This document shows, piece after piece, positions 43,913-52,344 of a stretch of DNA of 64,000 nt. The position numbers and the translations under genes are program-made. Numbering within the stretch: position 1 is the first letter of the stretch; each line of letters begins with the position of its first letter. This DNA comes from Salipaludibacillus sp. CUR1 (GTDB taxonomy: Bacteria > Bacillota > Bacilli > Bacillales > Salisediminibacteriaceae): NCBI RefSeq assembly GCF_021028955.1, contig NZ_JAIWPE010000096.1, positions 1 through 64,000 on the forward strand, read 5' to 3'. The notes under the pieces were generated by a model. It was not told where the DNA came from and did no database searches. It saw only the letters and a program-made list of their open reading frames with translations.

Positions 43913-44082
43913 TTGATTGATCTCCTTTATCTGTCTTATTTACTTCCGGCGCGTTCACTGGACTTCAATCCAACATAAAGTATTTTCATAATTGGCAAAT
44001 AAAAAAAAATACCTTTCATATGATTTTAATTAAAACGTGCCCTTGTTTAACTAATTTAGAACCGTAAAAGGGGAGATATTTC

Positions 44083-45003
44083 ATGGCAACAAGACCACCA
44101 ATCCTCCAAGCCGGAGATACAATTGGATTAGTGACACCCGGAAGCCCGCTGGATGCGGATATTATTAACGCCAGAGTCCAGACATTGAATGAGCTCGGTT
44201 TTAATGTCGTTTTCGGAAGGCATGTCTATTCGTTTGAAGGAATAACCGCAGCGCCTGCCGAACAGAGAGCCGAAGATATGATGAGCATGTTTGCCGATCC
44301 AGACGTGAAACTGATCCTGCCGACAAGAGGAGGGACTGGCGTTCAAAGCCTCCTCCCTTTCCTCGACTATGACTTTATTAGAGCCAATCCTAAAATAGTA
44401 ACGGGTTACAGCGATCTGACTGTTCTGCTTAATATTTTATACCAATTCAGCGATTTAATAACGTTTCACAGTCTCATGCTGATTGATTTCAGGCCAGATA
44501 CACCTGCATATAACTTTGATCAGTTTTATGAAGCGGTTTCTACTATCTTGTCGCCGAGAGCTATACTCAATCCGCCTCCTTTACAGTTAAGCAGCCTTGT
44601 TCCGGGGAATGTGACAGGTCCAATAGTCGGTGGAAACTTGACCAGTTTTGTAAATACACTGGGGACCCCTTTGGAAATTGACACGAGGGATAAAATTCTA
44701 TTCTTGGAAGAAATCAATTCTCCTACGACGACCATTTACCGCTATTTAACTCAATTATTAATGGCCGGCAAGTTCGAGGACTGTGAAGGGATTATAATGG
44801 GAGAATGTACAAATTGCCTTGTGTCTTACGGAACAACGTATGCAGATTTAATTAATGAACTGCTCGTTCCATTAGGAAAACCTCTCATGGTTAATCTGGC
44901 CACTGGACACGGTTTTTATAAAGCAGCTATTCCGATAGGGGCCTCAGTTAACCTGAACACGATCGACAATACGCTGACAGTTCTTGAACCAACTGTCTCC
45001 TGA
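44083..45003 (+). CDS. LD-carboxypeptidase (S66 family)
   Basis: A 306-residue S66-type murein peptide amidase/LD-carboxypeptidase, which removes terminal D-Ala from muropeptides for recycling; microcin-immunity homologues exist. The nucleophile Ser lies in VTGYSDLTVL (about 109), Glu in LFLEEINSP and His in ATGHGFYKAAIPIG. N-terminal GDTIGLVTPGSP and PTRGGTGVQSLLP are typical. RBS AAAAGGGGAG precedes ATG. Cytoplasmic; no signal peptide. Confidence 0.9.
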   Translation: MATRPPILQAGDTIGLVTPGSPLDADIINARVQTLNELGFNVVFGRHVYSFEGITAAPAEQRAEDMMSMFADPDVKLILPTRGGTGVQSLLPFLDYDFIRANPKIVTGYSDLTVLLNILYQFSDLITFHSLMLIDFRPDTPAYNFDQFYEAVSTILSPRAILNPPPLQLSSLVPGNVTGPIVGGNLTSFVNTLGTPLEIDTRDKILFLEEINSPTTTIYRYLTQLLMAGKFEDCEGIIMGECTNCLVSYGTTYADLINELLVPLGKPLMVNLATGHGFYKAAIPIGASVNLNTIDNTLTVLEPTVS

Positions 45004-45016
45004 TAGTTATATGTAT

Positions 45017-45037
45017 GGACCGGTGTATTGCCGGTCC
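45017..45037. terminator. Possible bidirectional terminator
   Basis: GGACCGG (45017-45023) pairs with CCGGTCC (45031-45037) between convergent genes; T tails are weak. Confidence 0.5.
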
Positions 45038-45055
45038 TGTTCATCTGCGTGGGTT

Positions 45056-46192
45056 TTAAATCAGCCGTGCTGCATTGGAAGCATCTAATAATCCGAAAGA
45101 AGGAACCCTGTCAGACGTCGAATCAGTAATACTGCGGGCTGACTTCTGAATGGCCCGAATAATAGCTGCATTGGATGCGTTCGGATTAACAGCTTTCAGC
45201 ATAACAGCAGTACCGCTTACTAATGGAGCAGCCATAGATGTCCCATGCATAGAATCATAGTGCCGTTTAATCCCTCGTATAGAATAAGTTGGTGTCGTTG
45301 ATAAGATTGCCGTTCCCGGGGCGGAGATACCCGGGGATGAAGACTGGTTCGAAAACGATGCCAGACTGTTTCGTCTATCAGTCGCGCTTACGGATAATAC
45401 ATAATTATAGCCGGCCGGGTAATGGGGAGTGTCTAACCCGTCATTTCCAGTGGCCGCCACGAGTAAAATCCCTTTTTTATAAGCTCTTTCAACTGCCAGT
45501 TGCTCTGCTCTGTTAAATTCAGGCCCGCCGAAACTCATATTAATGACATCTGCTTTTTTATCAATAGCATAACAAATTCCTACAATCATAGACTCTGAAG
45601 TAAACCAGCCATCGCCCATTTTAACCGGGATAATCATAGCAGTGTTAAAGCTTGCTCCTGCTATACCAGTCTCGTTATCTGTCAGAGCTGCGGCAATTCC
45701 CGCAACATGTGTCCCATGGCCAGCTTTGTCAGTAATATCATCAGGTTGCCCGGGCCCCACGTTTACCCCATCCGTTATTTTAGATGCCAAATCAGGATGT
45801 TCAGGATCGATGCCGGTATCAAGGATCGCAATTTTCCTGTTCGGCCTTAAATGTTTTACCCTGTTGAAGGCCCCTCCCGGATTAATCCTCTGCAGCCCCC
45901 ATTGATTAATGACACCATCATTTTTTGTGTTGACGCCCTTGGAATAATAAGGGTCGTTTGGAATGTATGTCGGTTTTCTTATATAATTATACTCAACGAA
46001 ATCGACTTCCTCACGTTCTGAATACACCTGATTGAATTTTTCCTCTTCCCCTTCAGGAACATTGACGATATCGATACTTACTTCAGAGAGTGTTTTAAGG
46101 CAGTTAGTGCCAACCTGTTTATGAATATCCTCCTTTGATACGCCTTTTGCATTTTTCTTAAAGCATATTAATAGTTTCCCTGGTTCCCTCAT
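45056..46192 (-). CDS. Subtilisin-like (S8) protease without signal peptide
   Basis: A 378-residue S8 peptidase. Catalytic residues: Asp125 (AILDTGIDPEHPDL), His159 (KAGHGTHVAGI), oxyanion Asn250 (AATGNDG), Ser319 (HGTSMAAPLVSG). An N-terminal I9-like region of about 80 residues begins GKLLICFKKNAKG, but there is no signal peptide, so it is probably intracellular or exported by another route. It differs clearly from the secreted subtilase at 3954. Confidence 0.9.
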   Translation of the reverse strand: MREPGKLLICFKKNAKGVSKEDIHKQVGTNCLKTLSEVSIDIVNVPEGEEEKFNQVYSEREEVDFVEYNYIRKPTYIPNDPYYSKGVNTKNDGVINQWGLQRINPGGAFNRVKHLRPNRKIAILDTGIDPEHPDLASKITDGVNVGPGQPDDITDKAGHGTHVAGIAAALTDNETGIAGASFNTAMIIPVKMGDGWFTSESMIVGICYAIDKKADVINMSFGGPEFNRAEQLAVERAYKKGILLVAATGNDGLDTPHYPAGYNYVLSVSATDRRNSLASFSNQSSSPGISAPGTAILSTTPTYSIRGIKRHYDSMHGTSMAAPLVSGTAVMLKAVNPNASNAAIIRAIQKSARSITDSTSDRVPSFGLLDASNAARLI

Positions 46193-46241
46193 TGCTTCAT
46201 CCCACCCTTTTTCTTTTTTACAGCTTATTCAAAGGGAAGAA

Positions 46242-46397
46242 ATGAAGAAACGGCGTATCTATCAGGTTATTAGCGTAAATAAAGAGAGTTTCCCTAAAAA
46301 CACTCTACAGGTTAATTCATTTAATAGGGAACGCTCTATTGTAAAGAAAAAAGGGCATGTTAGAAAAGTATCTTCAGAAGAGGTGGTGTTTACATAA
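46242..46397 (+). CDS. Possible 51-residue basic peptide
   Basis: ATG 46242 opens 51 codons, beginning MKKRRIYQVISVNKESF, preceded by only a weak AAGGGA. The product is basic with no family recognised. Its stop codon lies within a TTTACATAATAAT element. Nothing else occupies this 290-bp gap. Confidence 0.3.
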   Translation: MKKRRIYQVISVNKESFPKNTLQVNSFNRERSIVKKKGHVRKVSSEEVVFT

Positions 46398-46460
46398 TAA
46401 TATTATTGAAAACAAAAAGGGCCCGATGAAATAAGTTTACATAATATTGTTATCGTAACT
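46388..46460. repeat. Pair of TTTACATAAT elements
   Basis: GTTTACATAATAATATTATTG (46388-46408) and a second element beginning AGTTTACATAATATTG and ending ATCGTAACT (46434-46460), 47 bp apart. A third copy starts at 53981. The shared TTTACATAATAT resembles one arm of the Bacillus dif/Xer site. Confidence 0.4.
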
Positions 46461-46482
46461 AAGGAATGAAACCAAACCATAG

Positions 46483-47094
46483 TTAATCCTTTTTCATCGC
46501 CCATATTTTAAGAGGATGGCTCTCTCCATTTTCGACTGTGACTGTTTCACACACTCGAAAGCCTAATTTCTTATATAGTGGTAACGTCTTATCATTCATC
46601 GTTTCCAAGTAATAGGCCGCTTGGCTGCCTTCTCTTTCTGCTTCTTTAAATTTCGCCTCAATCAGCTTGCTTCCTGTGCCTTTCCCCCTGGCTCCTGTAT
46701 CTACTCCTATCATGAATAAATACCAGTGAGGCTCTGGCACGTGCTTAGCTTCCAATTGATCCAGCACTCTCATCACTTTCAGGAATCTTTTATAACCTCT
46801 GAACCCTAACAAAAATGGCACAGCTAGTGAACCTGACATGATCTTTTTTCCATATTTCAAACCTGTGCTGCCGGGAGGAAGCCAGCAGGCGACCCCATTA
46901 AAGTTATCATCTGTTTCAACTGTATGAAATGACCTGCAGTAACGGACAACCTTTAAAATTAATTTTGGGAGTTTTCTTTTGCGTTCTTTATTATCCGGAA
47001 TAAGGTATATCATTAACGGGTCATTGTAAAAAGCTCTGCTCAACACCTCGGCAGCATGCTTCGTTTGATTTCGTTTAAGCCTGGTGGCTCCCAT
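46483..47094 (-). CDS. GNAT family N-acetyltransferase
   Basis: A 203-residue acetyltransferase with GVDTGARGKGTGSKLI as the acetyl-CoA loop and LPLYKKLGFRV near the end. ATG 47094 is preferred over TTG 47100 by spacing from GGAGG. A long insertion between strands (about 60-110) is typical of the group annotated near puromycin acetyltransferase-like proteins. Substrate unknown. Confidence 0.88.
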   Translation of the reverse strand: MGATRLKRNQTKHAAEVLSRAFYNDPLMIYLIPDNKERKRKLPKLILKVVRYCRSFHTVETDDNFNGVACWLPPGSTGLKYGKKIMSGSLAVPFLLGFRGYKRFLKVMRVLDQLEAKHVPEPHWYLFMIGVDTGARGKGTGSKLIEAKFKEAEREGSQAAYYLETMNDKTLPLYKKLGFRVCETVTVENGESHPLKIWAMKKD

Positions 47095-47150
47095 TTCCAA
47101 AAACCTCCTCCGTTATCTTTTTTAAAAATTTCAATTTAAATCACCGGGTT

Positions 47151-47684
47151 CTACTCTTCTCTTATTAACCCGAACACATAGCAGTCGACATGTTTGTCAT
47201 ACAATTTTTCCGCGCTTTTTAAGCAGCCTTCTTTTTTAAACCCGAGCCTCTCTGGAATCGCGGCACTTTTATAGTTTTCTACTGCCGTACGGATTTCAAT
47301 TCTCTTTAGCTTTAAGTCAGTGAAACAATAATTGACGACTGCTCGACAAGCCTCCGTCATTAAACCTTTACCCTCATATTTTTCCCCTAGCCAGTACCCG
47401 ACAGACGTCGACTGATTAGCCCAGTCAATCCGATGTAAACCTATGACTCCTGCCAACTCTCCTTTATACCAGATCCCTGCCTGAAAGACGTTAGTCTGGC
47501 TGAATTGCTTTAATGACACTTTAATAAATTCCCTTGAATCGTCTGCTGTTTTAATGAAATCCACCCAGGGAAGCCACTGACGAAGGGAATGTCTTGAGTG
47601 ATCCGTCAAACGGTAAAGTTCTTCAGCATGCCTTGGCTCCAGCAAACGTAATTCTGTATTATTATTAAGCTCATATTTAAACAT
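47151..47684 (-). CDS. RimJ/RimL-type N-acetyltransferase
   Basis: A 177-residue GNAT of the RimJ/RimL group, closest to ribosomal-protein serine acetyltransferases: ELRLLEPRHAEELYRLTD, GVIGLHRIDWANQSTSVGYW, GEKYEGKGLMTEA and IPERLGFKKEG. RBS AAAGGAG lies before the ATG. It lies 56 bp upstream of the next GNAT gene and may share its transcript. Confidence 0.9.
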   Translation of the reverse strand: MFKYELNNNTELRLLEPRHAEELYRLTDHSRHSLRQWLPWVDFIKTADDSREFIKVSLKQFSQTNVFQAGIWYKGELAGVIGLHRIDWANQSTSVGYWLGEKYEGKGLMTEACRAVVNYCFTDLKLKRIEIRTAVENYKSAAIPERLGFKKEGCLKSAEKLYDKHVDCYVFGLIREE

Positions 47685-47721
47685 ATGTATCTCCTTTATT
47701 TTTTACTGTAAAGTTCCTGGC

Positions 47722-48021
47722 TTAATCAAAGCGCTGGGTGTCAATGCCGTCAATAATCTCTTCCATTTCTATCATGAAATTTAACTGAAGAGGTCCAGGT
47801 AGCGCTTCCTGAATCTGTGACACTTCTTCCATACTTTCTAATTCATCCAAGGTTCGGGGCGGGTGATCAAGACTGTGGTACCAGCGTTTAAATTCCCGGG
47901 CAAACTCATAAAAATTAGCTTCAAACCTTTCAGCCGCTTCCTCTCCTTCATCCCCTTCTGTCTCCTGCATCCTTTGCCAGTCTTCAAGGATAACAGCTAA
48001 CGCTTCGTTGACTTTTTTCAT
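47722..48021 (-). CDS. Small acidic helical protein, unknown
   Basis: A 99-residue, acidic, mostly helical protein with no recognised family. Start ATG 48021 is chosen because GAGGAGG precedes it and it avoids overlap with the gene ending at 48045; the frame extends to 48081. It has WYHSLDHPPRTLDELESMEE in the middle. It is downstream of trmO by 23 bp and probably cotranscribed. Confidence 0.65.
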   Translation of the reverse strand: MKKVNEALAVILEDWQRMQETEGDEGEEAAERFEANFYEFAREFKRWYHSLDHPPRTLDELESMEEVSQIQEALPGPLQLNFMIEMEEIIDGIDTQRFD

Positions 48022-48044
48022 TGGTGGCCTCCTCAGCAAACTGC

Positions 48045-48503
48045 TTATTTCCAGTAATTTTTCATAATCTCGTTTGTCCATGCTGGTTGTTCTATTGGCC
48101 CTGCCGGCAAAAATTCTTTCATGACAGGCTTTATATCTAAAACCGGTGTGCCGTTAATACAGTCAAGACCGCTTACGACTAACTCCCTGCCTTCTTTTTT
48201 TAATAACTTAACTGATGCCAGCCCTAACTGATTCGGTCTGTTTTTCCCCCGCTGGGCAAAAATGCCTGCCTTCGGAAGAGTTATATCATTTCTTGGATGT
48301 CTGGCTCCTGTGATCAGTTTGTCTTTCTCTACCTTATGAAAGTAATAGATAATTTCCAAATGAGAGAATGATTCAATGTCATTTAAAGATTCTTCCGGAA
48401 GTGATTGATCAATGACTATTCTTGAAAGCACTTCTCCCCAAAAATCATCTTCCACCTGATGCCTTTTATTATAAGCAAAACCAACGGGGTTTAATGTAAT
48501 CAT
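48045..48503 (-). CDS. trmO: TrmO-like tRNA (t6A37) methyltransferase
   Basis: A 152-residue TrmO/TsaA-like (YaeB) protein, a SAM-dependent N6-methyltransferase for t6A37 in tRNA. Conserved features are NPVGFAYN at the start, LEIIYYFHKVEKD, ARHPRNDITLPKAGIFAQRG, NRPNQLGLASVKLL and DIKPVMKEFLP. ATG 48503 with GGGGAG upstream is preferred; the longer frame to 48596 overlaps the VOC gene. It is shorter than the E. coli enzyme, lacking its C-terminal domain, as in other Bacillus homologues. Confidence 0.85.
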   Translation of the reverse strand: MITLNPVGFAYNKRHQVEDDFWGEVLSRIVIDQSLPEESLNDIESFSHLEIIYYFHKVEKDKLITGARHPRNDITLPKAGIFAQRGKNRPNQLGLASVKLLKKEGRELVVSGLDCINGTPVLDIKPVMKEFLPAGPIEQPAWTNEIMKNYWK

Positions 48504-48579
48504 TCCTACTCCCCTTCCTCTCCAGATAGTTTCACAATTTTCCGTGAGCGGCAATACCTCCGGAATAATTATTTTGGCT

Positions 48580-48978
48580 TTAATTATCAGGGTCAACCTG
48601 GGTTGCTACAGACCATATGTTTCCTGCAAAATCTTTAAAGGTTCCCCTTTTGTCAGGGTCCCCGTCTTTTTTAACAGGGGATTCTATAGCCTGGCATCCT
48701 GATGCAATGGCTTGATTGTATGTTTTATCAACATCACTTACATATACATGCAGCAAATGCGTATTAGGCGGGAACTGTTCAGAAGAATCGCCAAGCATAA
48801 TAATCGAGTCATCAATAACTACCTCAGCATGCATCACTGAGCCATCTGGCATGTCAAACCTTCTTAAAGTTTCTGCTTTAAAAATATCCTCTAACAAATC
48901 GATTATTTCCTGCGCGCCATTCACCACTAAATAAGGTGAGACAGAATTATAGCCTTCAGGTTTATACAATTGTTTCAT
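48580..48978 (-). CDS. VOC-fold protein, PhnB-like
   Basis: A 132-residue vicinal-oxygen-chelate protein of the PhnB-like/glyoxalase group: PYLVVNGAQEIIDLLEDIFKAE, DGSVMHAEVVIDDSIIMLGD, LHVYVSDVDKTYNQAIASG and RGTFKDFAGNIWSVAT. Enzyme activity is unknown. First of a likely three-gene minus-strand operon with trmO and the small acidic protein. Confidence 0.88.
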   Translation of the reverse strand: MKQLYKPEGYNSVSPYLVVNGAQEIIDLLEDIFKAETLRRFDMPDGSVMHAEVVIDDSIIMLGDSSEQFPPNTHLLHVYVSDVDKTYNQAIASGCQAIESPVKKDGDPDKRGTFKDFAGNIWSVATQVDPDN

Positions 48979-49146
48979 TACAATCTCCTTCCGCTAACCA
49001 TTCTAAATTGGCCCGCTGGATATTTTTTAACCAGTATGTATTTCTACGCTCTTTCTCCTTATTCCTTTTTTACTTGCAGTCTTCTTTTCATTCCTCCCGC
49101 TCACGATTACAATGAGAAATAAAGAGTTAATAAGGGAGCAGTTCAT

Positions 49147-49857
49147 ATGTCCAAAAATCAAAGAAAGTTGCCTTTGTATGTGCAAATTAAAAATAAATTA
49201 GTGACTAACATTAAAGAAGAGGTTTGGAAACCGGGGGATCCAATTCCTTCAGAAAGCCAGCTTATGGAACAATTTAATGTCAGCCGTACGACTATAAGAC
49301 AAGCTATTCGGGATCTCGCCCAAACGGGAATAGTGGAGACCAGGAGAGGGATGCCGGCACGAATTCGCCAGGCACCGGCAGAGGACTTCGCTAACCCCGG
49401 TGTCATCCATCATGAGTCAGGGAATGACATGGGCGTAACCGTTTTGAGGGCGGAGTTGACAAACACGCATTTTTTAGCCAAAGCAAACTTAGAGCTGGAT
49501 GATTCAGAAGAAGTATATTATCTGGAAAGGATCAGGCTTGCTGATGGAAAGCCTATAGCCTACCAGCAGTTATTTGTACCGGAATATATCAGAGAGCTAA
49601 TAAAACCTTCAGAGTCAGAGACCTTCGATATATTCCCCTCGTTAGGAAAGCACGGGGTCAATTTTTCAACGATTAAAGAAAACGTCTCTGCAGCAAACAC
49701 TGGCAGATATGAAGCTGATCTTTTAGGAATCATCCCCGGGGAAGCACTGATAGATATATCCAGAACGACAATCGGTACAGATGGATGTCCGATTGAATAC
49801 AGCCGGACACGATACAAACCTGAATCCTTTAATTACCGGGTGGAAATTGGCAGGTAA
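49147..49857 (+). CDS. GntR/HutC family regulator with UTRA domain
   Basis: A 236-residue GntR-family repressor. The winged helix shows PLYVQIKNKL, GDPIPSESQLMEQFNVSRTTIRQAI and GIVETRRG (to about 72); the C-terminal UTRA ligand-binding domain runs from about 95 (YYLERIRLADGKPIAYQQLFVP; RTRYKPESFNYRVEI). It is directly upstream of a DddP-like M24 gene, with two tandem palindromes in the 72-bp gap. It therefore probably controls that gene in response to its substrate or product. Confidence 0.92.
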   Translation: MSKNQRKLPLYVQIKNKLVTNIKEEVWKPGDPIPSESQLMEQFNVSRTTIRQAIRDLAQTGIVETRRGMPARIRQAPAEDFANPGVIHHESGNDMGVTVLRAELTNTHFLAKANLELDDSEEVYYLERIRLADGKPIAYQQLFVPEYIRELIKPSESETFDIFPSLGKHGVNFSTIKENVSAANTGRYEADLLGIIPGEALIDISRTTIGTDGCPIEYSRTRYKPESFNYRVEIGR

Positions 49858-49866
49858 CCCACGAAA

Positions 49867-49900
49867 CTTATTGCAATAAGATTTAACTTATTGTAATATG
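49867..49900. promoter_or_regulatory. Tandem GntR operators
   Basis: CTTATTGCAATAAG (49867-49880) is a perfect 14-bp palindrome; CTTATTGTAATATG (49887-49900) is an imperfect copy exactly 20 bp away, i.e. about two helical turns. Both lie between the GntR gene and the M24 gene. Confidence 0.75.
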
Positions 49901-49929
49901 TTCACCAAATAAACAGAGAGAGGAGAAAA

Positions 49930-51147
49930 ATGTTGAGTAAACTTTCAAGTATCAGGCATGACAAAACTCAAATTGATCTTGTGCGCATGCGCCAGTACCG
50001 ACTGGGAAGAGTCCGTGAGCAGCTGAAAAACTTAGGTTATGGAGGAATAGTCATTTTTGATCCTGTGAACCTCCGTTACGCTACCGGGAGCCGGAACATG
50101 CAAGTATTTATGCTGAGAAATCCGGCTCGCTATGCCTTTATCCCTGTTGAAGGTCCAATTACTTTATTTGACTTTCCTAACTGTGAACACTTGTCTGAAG
50201 GCCTTGAAACTATTGATGAAGTAAGACCGGCGATCACGTTGACTTATGTCGCTTCAGGAGACTCCCTGCAGGACAATGCTAAAGAATGGGCCCGTGAAAT
50301 CGCTGACCTTATGAGGACACACGCCGGGGAAAACAACAGGCTTGCAGTTGATTACATTCCTGCTGCCGGGGCTATTGAACTGAGTAAAGAAGGCATCGAG
50401 TTATTTGATGGGCAAGAACCAATTGAACACGCTCGAAGTATTAAAAATAAGCAGGAATTAGAAGCAATGAAAATTTCTGTACGGACTGCCGAAGAAGGCA
50501 TGATAAGAATGCAGCAGGCTTTAAAACCTGGAATTACTGAAAACGAGCTCTGGTCACATTTACACCAGACGAATATTATCCAAGGCGGAGACTATATTGA
50601 GACGCGGCTTCTCAGTTCAGGCAGCCGTACTAACCCTTGGTTTCAGGAATGCAGTGATAAAGTTATACAAGATGGGGAGTTAGTAGCGTTTGATACGGAC
50701 ATGAATGGGCCGTTTGGCTATTTCACTGATATAAGCCGGACGTTTTATTGCGGAGACGGCGAACCGTCGGATGAGCAGAAGCGCCTTTATCAAACAGCAT
50801 ATGAACAAATCCAATATAACATTGAACTCCTTAAGCCGGGAATGACGTTCCGGGAGTATTCAGAAAAAAGCTGGAAAATTCCCAGTGAATACTTTGCTAA
50901 CCGCTATTTCACAGTCGCTCACGGAACAGGGCTTAGCGGAGAATACCCTTATATCGTCTACCCGCAAGACTTTGAAGAAAAAGGCTACGATGGCGTCATA
51001 GAGGAAAATATGGTTCTCTCTGTGGAAAGCTATATAGGCGCTTCAGGTGGTAAGGAAGGCGTTAAACTGGAAGAACAGCTTCTAGTGACAAAAGATGGGG
51101 TAGAAAATTTTTCTGACTTTCCGTTTGAATCAAAACTTCTGAAATAA
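49930..51147 (+). CDS. DddP-like M24-family metalloenzyme
   Basis: A 405-residue protein of the M24 (creatinase/Xaa-Pro peptidase) fold, in the branch close to DddP, the iron-dependent DMSP lyase. Metal ligands: Asp255 and Asp257 (AFDTDMNG), Asp267 (TDISRT), His331 (VAHGTG), Glu366 (SVESY) and Glu381 (VKLEEQ). N-terminal FDPVNLRYATGSRNMQVF and the double-Asp FDTDM are DddP-like. The DddP Asp proposed as catalytic base (in HGxGxxDE) is Gly337 here (HGTGLSGEYP). True peptidase, lyase or another activity are all possible. ATG follows GAGAGGAG; expression is probably GntR-controlled. Confidence 0.8.
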   Translation: MLSKLSSIRHDKTQIDLVRMRQYRLGRVREQLKNLGYGGIVIFDPVNLRYATGSRNMQVFMLRNPARYAFIPVEGPITLFDFPNCEHLSEGLETIDEVRPAITLTYVASGDSLQDNAKEWAREIADLMRTHAGENNRLAVDYIPAAGAIELSKEGIELFDGQEPIEHARSIKNKQELEAMKISVRTAEEGMIRMQQALKPGITENELWSHLHQTNIIQGGDYIETRLLSSGSRTNPWFQECSDKVIQDGELVAFDTDMNGPFGYFTDISRTFYCGDGEPSDEQKRLYQTAYEQIQYNIELLKPGMTFREYSEKSWKIPSEYFANRYFTVAHGTGLSGEYPYIVYPQDFEEKGYDGVIEENMVLSVESYIGASGGKEGVKLEEQLLVTKDGVENFSDFPFESKLLK

Positions 51148-51203
51148 AACGATGGACGTTTAACAAAGGAAAGGTGTGGGCTCTTAAACTGGGGGATGAA
51201 CCA

Positions 51204-51393
51204 GAGTAGACGTTATTTTCGTTTTATCACCTACTCGGGAGCCTTAGCCGTGACTGAGTGGATCTTATATTCGTTTTATCGCCCTCTCGGTAATGGCTTA
51301 TCTTGCTGAGTGGGTCATATCCGATTTTTATCGCCTGCTCACTTCCCGTGCTGCCTTCTGAGTGGACCTTATTTTCGGTTTATTACCCACTTA
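51204..51393. repeat. Four-copy repeat array with exact 52-bp period
   Basis: Units start at 51204, 51256, 51308 and 51360. Each has about 34 conserved bases beginning GAGTRG, with a TTTTAT-like core and ending near CCNACTC, then about 18 variable bases. In unit 1 the ends pair perfectly (GAGTAG/CTACTC). No cas gene or long frame accompanies it, and units differ from each other, so this is not a CRISPR. Confidence 0.8.
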
Positions 51394-51530
51394 CTTGTCT
51401 CCTTTGCATAAGTAAGTTGCTTTTCAATAAAGGCACTTCCCGAAAATAGTAATAATCGGTGCTTTCATTTTCCAGTACCTTATTAGCACCGGTAAGACCC
51501 TATTTAAAAATTACCTGAACCCCTTTTTTA

Positions 51531-52046
51531 TTAATCGTCGCCGGGCCAAATATAGTGAATAAACTGCAACTTCTGTCCATTCATCTCAAATATCTTTTCA
51601 TCTGTTGACATGAGCTTGAAACCGTTTCTTTCCAGAATCTTTTGAGATCCTATATTGTCAGTTGTCGTCTTTGCTTTAATTTTTTCAATCCCTTTGTCAT
51701 TCATCATATTAAGAAATAACCCCAGTGCCTTAGTGGCAATTCCTTTTCCAGACTGTGCTTGTCCTATTCTGTAACCAAGATATCCAATAGTGGACTGTTC
51801 ACTTATATCTGCAAGGTTTATTCGCCCTAAAATAGAACCACGGGCATCTTTAATAAGATAATAATAAGAAACACCTTTCGAATGTTCCTCTAGTAACGAG
51901 GTATGCCGCTTAATATATGTCTCAAATTCATAGTAATCGTCTCCCCTGCCTGGAATCATAGTTTCAAAATAAGCCCTGTTTACGCACTCAAATTCATATA
52001 ATTTTTCAGCATCTGACTGTTTTAGTTTTTCAATCGCAATGTTCAT
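51531..52046 (-). CDS. GNAT family N-acetyltransferase
   Basis: A 171-residue GNAT of the RimJ/RimL-like group: EKLYEFECVNRAYFETMIPGR, GYRIGQAQSGKGIATKALG (acetyl-CoA loop) and SQKILERNGFKLM. Target unknown. Convergent with the DddP-like gene across the 52-bp repeat array. Confidence 0.9.
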   Translation of the reverse strand: MNIAIEKLKQSDAEKLYEFECVNRAYFETMIPGRGDDYYEFETYIKRHTSLLEEHSKGVSYYYLIKDARGSILGRINLADISEQSTIGYLGYRIGQAQSGKGIATKALGLFLNMMNDKGIEKIKAKTTTDNIGSQKILERNGFKLMSTDEKIFEMNGQKLQFIHYIWPGDD

Positions 52047-52252
52047 ACTGATAGCCTCACTTCAGTTTTTTCAGTGTTTAAAGTGCCTTAACTCCCCTGG
52101 TGCTCTGATTTACTCCAATATCAGTCTCTTACTACTTCTATGGCACGTAATATAAGCTTCTTACCATCCCCCCTGATTTTTTGCCGCTGAAAAAGTCAGT
52201 AAATTGTGATGATTTTAGTTTATCACACACGGTGAAAAAGATATTAAAGCAT

Positions 52253-52286
52253 TCAGCTAAAAAAACGAGCCGCTATCAGCTCGTTT
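52253..52286 (-). terminator. Minus-strand terminator after the 57-residue gene region
   Basis: AAACGAGC (52263-52270) pairs with GCTCGTTT (52279-52286); the minus strand then reads seven T. It implies minus-strand transcription from the right, where only the small gene at 52643 lies. Confidence 0.8.
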
Positions 52287-52344
52287 GATCCTGGGAAAGC
52301 AATGTGGTGGAGTATTTTAGGAGCAGGCCACCGTCTTCAAGGTT

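Noticed and set aside
51204-51393. CRISPR-like layout of repeats and spacers
   Set aside because: Repeats differ strongly from one another, spacers are only about 18 bp and no cas genes are present.
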